Shown: positions 33,146 through 40,819 of the stretch, piece by piece
Layout: each line of letters starts with the position of its first letter
Position numbering within the stretch: position 1 is the first letter of the stretch
NCBI GenBank assembly: GCA_910575695.1
Contig: CAJTGJ010000002.1
Coordinates: 186,001 to 250,000, forward strand
Length of the DNA stretch: 64,000 bases
Direction of reading: 5' to 3'
From: Oscillospiraceae bacterium
GTDB lineage: Bacteria; Bacillota; Clostridia; Oscillospirales; Oscillospiraceae
Made by a program: the position numbers and the translations under genes
The notes under the pieces: generated by a model
Told to the model about the DNA's origin: nothing
Database searches by the model: none
Seen by the model: the letters and a program-made list of their open reading frames with translations, nothing else

Positions 33146-35086
33146 ATGGCAGAGTTAAAGGCCCAGGAGAAGGATCTGATCTATGCCCTGGATATTGGTA
33201 CACGCAGTATCGTCGGCGTTGTGGGCAGGCCGGTGGGAGACCGGCTGAAGGTGCTGGATGTGGAGATGGCCGAGCACGGCAAGCGGGCCATGATGGACGG
33301 TCAGATCGATGATATCCGTCAGGTGGGCGCACTGGCCAGAACAGTGACAGAGCGGCTGGAAAGCCGCCTGGGGGTGCATCTGGAACGGGTGAGCGTAGCC
33401 GCCGCCGGCCGCGCCCTGCGGACCCAGAAGGGGTCGTTTACGCTGGAGCTGCCCGAGGAGCAGTCCATTGACGAGGAGCAGATCAGCGCTCTGGAGGCTG
33501 GGGCGGTGTCCGCCGCCGAGGAGGAGCTGCGCAGCGATGGCGAGATCCGGCGGCAGATGTTCCTGGTGGGCTATACCGTGGCCCAGTACCGTCTGGACAA
33601 CTACCCGCTGTCCAATTTGCAGTATCATACCGGGCGGAAGGTGGAGGCCGACGTGGTGGCAACCTTCCTTCCCGGCGAGGTGGTGGAGAGCCTGTACGCC
33701 GCCATGCGCAATGCGGGCCTCCAGGTGTCCAGCATGACGCTGGAGCCCATTGCCGCCATGAACGCCGCCATCCCCGCCGAGCTGCGGCTGCTGAATCTGG
33801 CGCTGGTGGACATCGGCGCGGGCACCACCGACATCGCTCTGTGCCGGGATGGCAGCGTGGTGGGCTACACCATGGCTACCGTGGCGGGAGACGAGATCAC
33901 CGAGGCGATTATGCGCTCCTATTTGGTGGACTTTAAAACCGCCGAGGAGATCAAGCGCTGTATCGGAGAGGCGGACGAACCGGTCCGCTACCGAAATATT
34001 TTGGGCCTGGAGGAGCGGGTGACCGCCGCCGATGTGGTTCAGGCCATCCAGGATCCCATGGACAAACTGGCCGACGCCATCAGCAAGCAGATTCTGAGCG
34101 TCAACAGCACCGCGCCCTCCGCCGTGTTCCTGGCGGGCGGCGGCAGTAAGCTGGCCGGTCTGCGGGAGCGGGTGGCGGGCAAGCTGGAGATGGATGAGAA
34201 GCGGGTGGCCATCGCGGGGAACAACTTCGCGCTGTCCGTGTATTCCGACAATATTGAGCTGGAGAAGCCGGAGTACGCCACGCCCCTGGGCATCGCCATT
34301 TCGGCGGGCCTGGGTTTGCTCAACGACAGCTACGTGGTCATGCTCAACGGGCAGAGCGCCAAGCTGTTCCGCAACGGCGTGCTTACCCTGCGGGACATCC
34401 TGCTGATGAACGGCTACAGCTACGCCGACATGGTGGGCAGGACGGGCAAGAACCTGAACCTGACGGTGGATGGCAAGCGGGTGGTCCTGCGGGGCGAGCC
34501 CGCGGTGCCCGCGGTGCTGCGGGTGAATGACGAGGAAGCGCCCCTGACCGCGGTGATCCACGCCGGGGACCACATCCGGTTCATCCCCGCCAGCCACGGA
34601 CAGTGCGCCAGCAGCACCCTGGCGGAGCTGCTGGGGCCGGACTTCTACGGGCAGGTTTTGGTGAACAATATCCGCGTGCCCATGGATACCCAGCTGGAAC
34701 AGGGGGATGTGGTCCTCACCATGCGGCAGACGCCGCCCCCCGCCGCTGAGGCCCCGGCAGAACCTGCCGCCCCTGCGGCTGCTGTACAGCCTGCTCCTGC
34801 ACCAGCGGCCCAGCCCGCCCCCGCGCCGGAGCCTCAGCCTGTGCCCGCTCAGCCGGACCGGCCTGCGGCGCGCAGCGGCGAGGTCAATTTTTATTTGAAC
34901 GGGGAGCCCCTTGCCCTGCCCGTCAAGGACGACGGCGCCCCCTATTACCTGATGGATCTGCTGGAGTATTCCGGCATCGACTTTGAACATCTGGACCGGA
35001 CGGTGAAGCTGGAGGTCAACGGGGTGGAGCGGGGCTTCCAGCATGCGCTGAAGGAGCGCGATTCCGTCAGTATCACCCTGTCCTGA
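33146..35086 (+). CDS. Long FtsA-like actin-fold protein
   Basis: The 646-residue protein begins with an FtsA/PilM-like actin-fold domain: DIGTRSIVGVVG (about 15-26), an SHS2-like insertion (70-205), and phosphate loops VDIGAGTTDIAL (about 224-235) and FLAGGGSKLAGL (about 328-339). The remainder (about 385-645) is not FtsA-like: two beta-grasp-looking segments flank a Pro/Ala-rich linker (about 533-570). No C-terminal amphipathic membrane helix is obvious. A start at ATG 33146 fits GAGAGGAG. Function is unknown; neighbours suggest a cell-envelope or polarity role rather than normal division. Confidence 0.82.
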   Translation: MAELKAQEKDLIYALDIGTRSIVGVVGRPVGDRLKVLDVEMAEHGKRAMMDGQIDDIRQVGALARTVTERLESRLGVHLERVSVAAAGRALRTQKGSFTLELPEEQSIDEEQISALEAGAVSAAEEELRSDGEIRRQMFLVGYTVAQYRLDNYPLSNLQYHTGRKVEADVVATFLPGEVVESLYAAMRNAGLQVSSMTLEPIAAMNAAIPAELRLLNLALVDIGAGTTDIALCRDGSVVGYTMATVAGDEITEAIMRSYLVDFKTAEEIKRCIGEADEPVRYRNILGLEERVTAADVVQAIQDPMDKLADAISKQILSVNSTAPSAVFLAGGGSKLAGLRERVAGKLEMDEKRVAIAGNNFALSVYSDNIELEKPEYATPLGIAISAGLGLLNDSYVVMLNGQSAKLFRNGVLTLRDILLMNGYSYADMVGRTGKNLNLTVDGKRVVLRGEPAVPAVLRVNDEEAPLTAVIHAGDHIRFIPASHGQCASSTLAELLGPDFYGQVLVNNIRVPMDTQLEQGDVVLTMRQTPPPAAEAPAEPAAPAAAVQPAPAPAAQPAPAPEPQPVPAQPDRPAARSGEVNFYLNGEPLALPVKDDGAPYYLMDLLEYSGIDFEHLDRTVKLEVNGVERGFQHALKERDSVSITLS

Positions 35087-35126
35087 CGGACATTCCAGAC
35101 AGATCAGACGTAAGAGGTGGATATCC

Positions 35127-36323
35127 ATGCCTTTTGGAAAACCGAAGGAGCCGAAGGCCCCGAAAGAGAAGAAACCCAGGAAAGAGAAGCCTCCCAAAAA
35201 GGAGAAGCCCCCCAAGAAGCCCAAACCGCCTAAAAAGCCCAAGCCTCCCAAGAAGGTCAGGCCCCCGAAAAAGGGAAAGCCTCCCAAGAAGCCGCTGGAG
35301 GAGGGCGAGGAACTCCTGGAGGAAGGCGAGGAGCTGGAACAGGGCAAGGGGAAAAAGCCCATCGTACTCATCCTGATTATTGTGGCAGTACTTGCCGTCA
35401 TCGGCGTGGTTGTGTGGAAGTTTGTCCTGCCCCGCTTTATGGGGAGCAAGGACGACCCGGCGGTGGTGGAGACGGAGGAGCCCCAGCCCCCTGTGCTTCC
35501 CGAGAATCTGATGGTGGGAGAGGAAGCCGTCCCCGGCATGACGCTGGACGCGAACGAGAGCGGCGCTGAGGCGGTGCTGGCCAAGACCATCACCTATACT
35601 TACACCAATCTGAATGACGCGGGCGCGGCGGCTGAGACATACGTGAACCAGCTGAAATCCGCTGACCCCAGCTTTTCCATGGTGGATGAGGAGTTTGTAC
35701 GGATCTCTGAGGACCCCGACTACACCGCTAAGGAGGGCATGGTGTTGATGGCCCGGAACCTGCCCAAGCCGGAGCCGGAGGTGGAGGAGACCCCCGAGCC
35801 CACCGACCCGCCGGAGGACGAGAGCGGCGAGCCGGAGGAGACAGAGACCGCTGAGACGGACGCACCTGAGGCGTCGGACGCGCCCGAGGAGTCGGGGGAG
35901 CCGGAGCCGTCGGACGAAGCGCCGGATATGGTGCTGACGGTCCGTATCACCTGGTCGGAGGGCCAGTGCGTGGTCACCGCAGACGAGGAGGAGGGCAAGG
36001 TCACCTCGCCGCCGCCGGCGTCCAACCCGGCAACGAGGCCGTCTATCGGCGTCCGGGACGCTGAGGCCCAGATCCTGTCCATGGAACCGGGCGAGCTGGG
36101 GCTGGAGGGCACGTCCATGTCCGACTACGAGGTGTTCCCCCAGTCGGGAACGGAGCTTGTGAACGGTGTGACCTGCATCCGGCTGGATGTGTACAACGGC
36201 AGCAGCGGTCCCAGGCCCTACGAGTTCGAGGGAAGCTACCTGATGAGCATTGACGGCGCCCATCTCTACCGGCTGGATCCCGTCACCAACCAGCTTGAGG
36301 AGCTTGATTTTACCTTTGAGTAA
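35127..36323 (+). CDS. Lys/Pro-tailed single-pass membrane protein
   Basis: The 398-residue protein has an exceptional N-terminal cytoplasmic tail (residues 1-54) made of Lys-Pro-Pro-Lys repeats, an acidic patch (55-72), one membrane helix (about 78-97, IVLILIIVAVLAVIGVVVW), an acidic Glu/Pro/Asp-rich outside linker (about 215-272), and a C-terminal domain from about 310. It follows the FtsA-like gene by 40 bases in the same operon, so the basic tail could bind that protein, nucleic acid or phospholipid. No family is recognised. The short outside folded domains before and after the linker have no visible catalytic motif. Confidence 0.75.
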   Translation: MPFGKPKEPKAPKEKKPRKEKPPKKEKPPKKPKPPKKPKPPKKVRPPKKGKPPKKPLEEGEELLEEGEELEQGKGKKPIVLILIIVAVLAVIGVVVWKFVLPRFMGSKDDPAVVETEEPQPPVLPENLMVGEEAVPGMTLDANESGAEAVLAKTITYTYTNLNDAGAAAETYVNQLKSADPSFSMVDEEFVRISEDPDYTAKEGMVLMARNLPKPEPEVEETPEPTDPPEDESGEPEETETAETDAPEASDAPEESGEPEPSDEAPDMVLTVRITWSEGQCVVTADEEEGKVTSPPPASNPATRPSIGVRDAEAQILSMEPGELGLEGTSMSDYEVFPQSGTELVNGVTCIRLDVYNGSSGPRPYEFEGSYLMSIDGAHLYRLDPVTNQLEELDFTFE

Positions 36324-36326
36324 GTG

Positions 36327-36365
36327 AAAAGATCCGCTGAGAGGCTTTCTCTCAGCGGATCTTTT
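36327..36365. terminator. Bidirectional terminator
   Basis: AAAAGATCCGCTGAGAG and CTCTCAGCGGATCTTTT form a perfect 17-bp stem (36327-36343 / 36349-36365) with a 5-base loop. It ends the FtsA-like operon and the convergent AAA+ gene. Confidence 0.93.
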
Positions 36366-37665
36366 ATGTGGGGACCAGGGCCATCCGGTCCGGCGGTCCG
36401 GTGAGGCGCAGGGCGATTCCCCGTCCGAACACCGGCAGATGGGCCAGAAACACGGGGGTGAGCAGCCCCTCCAATATGGGCACGGTAGAGCGCAGGGAGA
36501 GGGCGTCCCGGGGGGTGAGCGCCTGTGCCAGGTCGGGGGCCACCTGGGCGATCTCCAGGCCGTATTCCCGGCCCAGGGCGGCAATCTGCTTGGTGGTGAC
36601 CGCCTCCCGGGCGGCCTGGTCCAGGGGCCGGAAGCCGATCAGGCCGCTGAACCGCCCGGCAATCTCCCGCAGGACGCCGGAGCGGATGAGGGCCTGCCGG
36701 GCGGCTTCGTCCGCCTGGAACAGACGGCCCGCCAGTCCGGCAGGACCGGACAGGGCGAGGCCGGGGCCGGAGGGAGGCTTCTGGGGGGCAAAGCCCAGGC
36801 TGGGGCGGGGCGCACCCGACAGATCGAAGTTGGTGGTGAACAAAAAGATACAGTGCCGGAAGTCCAGTTCCCGGCTTCCCTGCTTGTCCTCCCGGCGGGC
36901 GGTACAGCGTCCCTCGTCCAGGATGGACATGAATACCTTCAGCACCTCCGGATGGGCCTTGTCCAGCTCGTCGAACATAAAAACTGTGTGGGGACAGCGG
37001 CGCACCTCCTCCAGTACCGGCGGGTCGTCGTAGCCCACGTATCCTGGCGGCGCTCCGGTGAGGCGGTAGACCGAGTGGGCCTGGGTGAAGGTGTTCAGCT
37101 CCGTCCAGACAAGCCGGTAGCGCTCCAGCCCCAGACAGCGGTTCAGGGCAGGCGCAACGGCCTTGCCCAGCTCCGATTTGCCCACGCCGGTGGGGCCGTA
37201 AAAGATCAGCGACAGCGGGCGCAGAGGCTCCCGCTTGGAGATGTGGCTCCACAGCTTGAAGGCCGCAGCCTCCACAGCTTGGTCCTGGCCCAGTACACGG
37301 GCCCCAAGTTCACGGCGGAGGCGGCGGCACAGCTGGCCCTCCCCGGGCCGCAGGGCGTCGCTGTCCAGGCTGTGCAGGCAGTCCATCAGGGCGTCAAAGC
37401 AGGCGTAGCGCTGGACCGCGCCCCGGCCGAAAAAATCCCGCAGGCGGGGGTCCGGGCCGTCATAGGCCACGCTGGGCCGGAAGTAGAGCAGATAGTTGTC
37501 CCCGTGACGCCAGAAGCCCAGCTGGGCCTCCCTGGGGCGGCAGCATTCGGGCAGGCGGCAGGCGGCAAATTCATAGCTGCGACCCAGCCTGGCGCAGGCG
37601 TCCACCTGCTGCTTCAAATAGGCGCAGCCGGACGGGCCGCAGGAGCAGAAATCAGCTAAATCCAG
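36364..37665 (-). CDS. Single-ring Clp-type AAA+ ATPase with Cys-rich N-terminus
   Basis: The protein has one AAA+ domain of the ClpB/ClpA D2 type: Walker A GPTGVGKSE, pore loop GYVGYDD, Walker B FMFDELDKAHPEV and FTTNFDLSG. It lacks the Clp N-domain and first ring. An obvious TTG start at 37617 gives 417 residues but has no ribosome site; CTG at 37665 has AAGGGGG 8 bases upstream and yields 433 residues, adding DLADFCSCGPSGCAYLKQQV. This N-terminus (CxCx4C) and the following CRLPECC could bind zinc. Targets are unknown. CTG use is an inference that needs proof; the AAA+ call is firm. Confidence 0.8.
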   Translation of the reverse strand: MDLADFCSCGPSGCAYLKQQVDACARLGRSYEFAACRLPECCRPREAQLGFWRHGDNYLLYFRPSVAYDGPDPRLRDFFGRGAVQRYACFDALMDCLHSLDSDALRPGEGQLCRRLRRELGARVLGQDQAVEAAAFKLWSHISKREPLRPLSLIFYGPTGVGKSELGKAVAPALNRCLGLERYRLVWTELNTFTQAHSVYRLTGAPPGYVGYDDPPVLEEVRRCPHTVFMFDELDKAHPEVLKVFMSILDEGRCTARREDKQGSRELDFRHCIFLFTTNFDLSGAPRPSLGFAPQKPPSGPGLALSGPAGLAGRLFQADEAARQALIRSGVLREIAGRFSGLIGFRPLDQAAREAVTTKQIAALGREYGLEIAQVAPDLAQALTPRDALSLRSTVPILEGLLTPVFLAHLPVFGRGIALRLTGPPDRMALVPT

Positions 37666-37698
37666 GCAAAACGCCCCCTTTGCAAACCTTTTGCCTGT

Positions 37699-37726
37699 AT
37701 TATAGCCGCTTTGCCGGGGGTTTAGA
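37699..37726 (-). promoter_or_regulatory. Probable sigma-A promoter for the AAA+ gene
   Basis: On the minus strand TCTAAA, 16 bases, TATAAT. The -10 box is perfect, the -35 is poor. It would give a short leader ending at the AAGGGGG ribosome site. Confidence 0.5.
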
Positions 37727-37735
37727 CCTGGACAG

Positions 37736-37765
37736 CAAAAAGCCGGCCCATAATGGACCGGCTTG
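37736..37765 (-). terminator. Terminator of the flgM-yjfB operon
   Basis: On the minus strand GCCGGTCC and GGGCCGGC form an 8-bp stem with a 5-base loop (one G-U pair), followed by TTTTT. It ends the late flagellar operon just after yjfB. Confidence 0.82.
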
Positions 37766-37774
37766 TTTTGCCGT

Positions 37775-37957
37775 TTACGCGTAGACGTCGATATACTGGC
37801 CCTTGGCGGGTGTGGGGACGGCGTCCAGCATCTTGAGAAGCTCCTGGCCAGCCAGTTCCTGGGTGTCCATCATCTTCTTTGTGACGGCCAGGGAGTAGTT
37901 GGTGGCAAAAGACGCGGCGCTCATACCCATCGCCATGCTGGCGATTGACTCCATCAT
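37775..37957 (-). CDS. yjfB: YjfB-family motility peptide
   Basis: This 60-residue protein has the pattern of the YjfB family (putative motility protein): SIASMAMGMSAASFATNYSLAVTKKMMD, listed here as family features in two halves, followed by QELLKMLDAVP. Such peptides are sigma-D-controlled in Bacillus but have no established biochemical role. AAAGGAGG within the end of csrA is about 8 bases upstream of the first ATG. It occupies the place where flagellin follows csrA in Bacillus. Confidence 0.78.
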   Translation of the reverse strand: MMESIASMAMGMSAASFATNYSLAVTKKMMDTQELAGQELLKMLDAVPTPAKGQYIDVYA

Positions 37958-37960
37958 AGG

Positions 37961-38257
37961 TCAGTCCTCCTTTCGCTCCGGACTTGCCGGAGGTTCGGTC
38001 TTGGAAGGGGCGCGCCCCTCCCGTTTATGGTCCAGCACGCCGCCCAGCAGGTCCAGCAGCTCAGCGGGAGCGGCCTCCTCCATAGCGGAATCGCGGTTGG
38101 CGGCGGTGGCGGTGATCAGCTCCGTGCGTAGAATAGGCACGTTATCCGGTGCGGAGATGGCGAGCCGTACCCGCGTGCCGTCCACCGATATGACCTGAAT
38201 GGTGATGTCATCCCCGATCATCAGGGACTCGCCGGCTTTGCGTTGCAGGATCAACAT
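37961..38257 (-). CDS. csrA: Carbon storage/flagellin translation regulator CsrA with C-terminal extension
   Basis: CsrA binds GGA-containing leaders and represses flagellin translation in Firmicutes; FliW antagonises it. The N-terminal 60 residues are normal (MLILQRKAGESLMIGDD, ending near LRTELIT). The remaining 38 residues form a polar, Pro/Glu/Lys-rich tail; usual CsrA is 60-75 residues. The ATG overlaps the fliW stop by 7 bases, linking partner and antagonist. Confidence 0.94.
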   Translation of the reverse strand: MLILQRKAGESLMIGDDITIQVISVDGTRVRLAISAPDNVPILRTELITATAANRDSAMEEAAPAELLDLLGGVLDHKREGRAPSKTEPPASPERKED

Positions 38258-38703
38258 GGCGCGCCCTCCTCTGAGCTGAATTGGTTGAGAAGATGACGCA
38301 TTTCATAGTTCCCGGCCTCCAAAATCACCTGCCGGGCCACCCGTGTTTCGGGGTTGATGGCCACAGGGCATTTGAGATTGACCGTGCTGTCGGACACCGG
38401 GTTCTTCACCACGCACAGCACGTAAAAGCCGAGCTCCTGGCTGTCCGCCACACCCAGCGCCTTCAGCTCATTGGGCTGGAGAACGGGGGCGTAGTCAGGC
38501 AGCAGGGAAAAGGGTTCCATGGCCACAAAGGCCAGGGCGGGGGTCTGGATGCTCTGGAAGCACAGCAACGTCCCCGCGCTCCCGTCAAAGGGGAGCAGCA
38601 GAAATTCGTGCTCCTCCTCAAAGCCGAACAGGCCGGCGGGGAAGGAGATAACATCCGCTTGCAGGTACTCGATCTCACCAAAATATTTGGATTGAAGCTT
38701 CAA
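38251..38703 (-). CDS. fliW: Flagellar assembly factor FliW
   Basis: FliW binds flagellin or CsrA in a partner switch that matches flagellin synthesis to filament growth. The 150-residue product has IEYLQADVISFPAGLFGFEEEHEFLL written as overlapping family segments, NPVSDSTVNLKCPVAINP and QVILEAGNYEMRHLL. The start is TTG with AGGAGG 8 bases upstream. It sits between DUF6470 and csrA, as in Bacillus. Confidence 0.95.
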   Translation of the reverse strand: MKLQSKYFGEIEYLQADVISFPAGLFGFEEEHEFLLLPFDGSAGTLLCFQSIQTPALAFVAMEPFSLLPDYAPVLQPNELKALGVADSQELGFYVLCVVKNPVSDSTVNLKCPVAINPETRVARQVILEAGNYEMRHLLNQFSSEEGAPC

Positions 38704-38736
38704 ACAGTCAGCCTCCTGTCAAAACCGGCGGGGGGC

Positions 38737-39345
38737 TTACGCCTCCACATCTATCGGCTCGTAGTTGGGGTCAGAGGAGGGGGGCACGTAAAGCGGGCCG
38801 CCCACGTACTTGATGATCACATCGGGCCTCTGGGTGACGGACATCTCGATGTCGCCGGGGGTGAACTCGAACTCGGGCTGGTTCACACGCCAGTCGAAAT
38901 TCAGCTTATCCATCTCATAGCGGATGTGCATTTCACCCGGATCCCAGGTGATCTCGGGGGGAACGGAGGGCAGATATTTGATTCCCGAGTTGGGATGGTA
39001 GTTCTTCATGGTGCTCTCGGCGGCGATCTGCCCGATCACATCCTGCCCGATCTTTGCGTCCAGCAGCATCTGTCCGTGCTGGGCGTAGGTGGCGGTGGCG
39101 GTGTACGAGGCCTGCTGGCCCTTCTGGGCGTACTGCTCCACCGAGCGCATGGCGGTAGGCACCACGGAATTGCGGGCCTCAAAGGTGTCGATGTTCAGTT
39201 TAATGGGCCTGCTCTTGATGCTCAGGCCACCCTCCCCCCGCGAGATTTCCAAATCAGCGGTACCCCGGGTGTATTCCAGCTTGGCATGGGATACCTTCAT
39301 CTCGATCTCAATGGGGACGGTTTTGATTTCAATCAGCGGATACAT
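38737..39345 (-). CDS. yviE: DUF6470 (YviE-like) flagellar protein
   Basis: This 202-residue protein is in the flgL-fliW gap, the standard position of YviE. Its central segment, with several Gln/Tyr/Lys-rich stretches (YAQKGQQASYTATATYAQHG and AAESTMKNYHP), matches the DUF6470 family as recalled. The role is unknown; a filament-junction or export function is possible. AAAGGAG precedes the ATG. Confidence 0.8.
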   Translation of the reverse strand: MYPLIEIKTVPIEIEMKVSHAKLEYTRGTADLEISRGEGGLSIKSRPIKLNIDTFEARNSVVPTAMRSVEQYAQKGQQASYTATATYAQHGQMLLDAKIGQDVIGQIAAESTMKNYHPNSGIKYLPSVPPEITWDPGEMHIRYEMDKLNFDWRVNQPEFEFTPGDIEMSVTQRPDVIIKYVGGPLYVPPSSDPNYEPIDVEA

Positions 39346-39393
39346 GATTTTATTCTCTGCTCCTTTCTCTTACTGGAATCAGGGGCGCGGGGG

Positions 39394-40797
39394 TTAATTC
39401 AGATAATCCATCAGGCTCTCGGACAGAATGCTGTTGCCCACCTTCAGCGCGGCGTTGTAGCAGTACTCCGCCCAGATGAAGGAGGTGATGGAATCCACCA
39501 TATCCACGTCCTCCAGCGCGGCATACTGCTCCTGGAGGTTATCGAAGTTGTCAACCAGCAGCTGCTCCTGGTTGTCCAGCTTGGTGGTGCCGGCGGCCAG
39601 GTTGGTGAACTCGGTCTTGAAGCTGGAGCAGGCGGTCTCCAGCTTGCCCACCAGACGGTCGAACTCGTCGTAGACATCGTCGGTCCACTTGCCGCCCTCG
39701 GGCACACTGTCGGAGATTTCCGTCAGCCGCTGTACGATGGAGTAAATATTTTTGGGGTCGCCGTCCTCGTCCACGCCGTAGCCCAGGAACGAGATGCCGG
39801 GGAGGGCGGCGTTGAAGCCGCTGGAATCAAGCAGGTTGCCGTTTTCGTCCTCCTTGAAGCCCAGGCCGATGTCCACGTAATTCTTCTCGTTGGCCAGGTA
39901 TTTCAGCTTTTCGGCGTCCTTGCAGGCGGTGTCGTAGTCCTTTGTGGTCATGACCAGCCCATCTGCCTGGGCCTTATCCATGTTGAGATAGTATATATCG
40001 CCGGTATATGTGGCTGGATCAACGACTTCGCCTTTTTCGTTGAAGCAAAGAGGGGCACCAGCAGCATCCTTGTACAATATGTTAGGTTGCTGGGCTGTTG
40101 GGTCGTTTATTATAATATCGTCAAAATCGGATTGCTTAATCAAAGCGGAAGTGTCCATCTTGATATAGGAGCCGCCGCCTTGTGACATAAGATTAGTACC
40201 TGCATTAACTTCCAAAAGCTGCGTATCTCCATTATTATCTTTGAATGTCATCACATCCGGCACCGCCGCGTCCACGGATATGCCCCGGTAGAACAGCTTC
40301 TTGGTGCCGTCCTCCATGGTCTTTACCTCAAAGGGCACATTGTGGCCGTCCGCGCCGGCGAAAATGAAGTTGTCGCCGTACTTCTGGTTCATGGTCTGGG
40401 TAATCAGGTCGGACGTCTGGTCCAGCACCTTGGAAAGCTGCTCCCGGGCGTCTCCGGTGGGGTCGTTCAGCCAGGACAGCGTTACGCCCTTCAGCGTCTT
40501 CATATACGCGCCGTACTGGCCGTCCTTGGTGTCCAGCACCTCGTCAATGGACTGGAGGCAGGCGTAGGCGGTATCGTACTTTTTCAGCACGTCGTTGCAG
40601 ATATCGTGCTGGCTGTCCACCATCAGCCGGGACTTGCGCAGCCGGAACGCCTTGGCGGCGGCGGCGGGGTCCTCGGCGTAGGAATTGAAAACACGCTGGC
40701 TCAGCATCGTGTTCCGGGCGCTGTTCATGCCGATGAAGGAATTCATCAAATTGCTGCGGTAGCCTTTCATCACACCGCCGGTTGTTGCGCGAATCAT
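39394..40797 (-). CDS. flgL: Hook-filament junction protein FlgL (extended)
   Basis: FlgL connects the filament to FlgK at the hook. The 467-residue protein begins MIRATTGGVMKGYRSNLM and has flagellin-like N- and C-terminal helices (EDPAAAAKAFRLRKS; C-terminus AEYCYNAALKVGNSILSESLMDYLN given as family end). Length is above the usual 290-320. The extra exposed part (about residues 185-290, near 39.95-40.25 kb) is visibly richer in A/T than its surroundings, suggesting a variable insert. AAGGAGG precedes the ATG. Confidence 0.9.
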   Translation of the reverse strand: MIRATTGGVMKGYRSNLMNSFIGMNSARNTMLSQRVFNSYAEDPAAAAKAFRLRKSRLMVDSQHDICNDVLKKYDTAYACLQSIDEVLDTKDGQYGAYMKTLKGVTLSWLNDPTGDAREQLSKVLDQTSDLITQTMNQKYGDNFIFAGADGHNVPFEVKTMEDGTKKLFYRGISVDAAVPDVMTFKDNNGDTQLLEVNAGTNLMSQGGGSYIKMDTSALIKQSDFDDIIINDPTAQQPNILYKDAAGAPLCFNEKGEVVDPATYTGDIYYLNMDKAQADGLVMTTKDYDTACKDAEKLKYLANEKNYVDIGLGFKEDENGNLLDSSGFNAALPGISFLGYGVDEDGDPKNIYSIVQRLTEISDSVPEGGKWTDDVYDEFDRLVGKLETACSSFKTEFTNLAAGTTKLDNQEQLLVDNFDNLQEQYAALEDVDMVDSITSFIWAEYCYNAALKVGNSILSESLMDYLN

Positions 40798-40819
40798 TCT
40801 CTCAATAACCTCCTTATCG

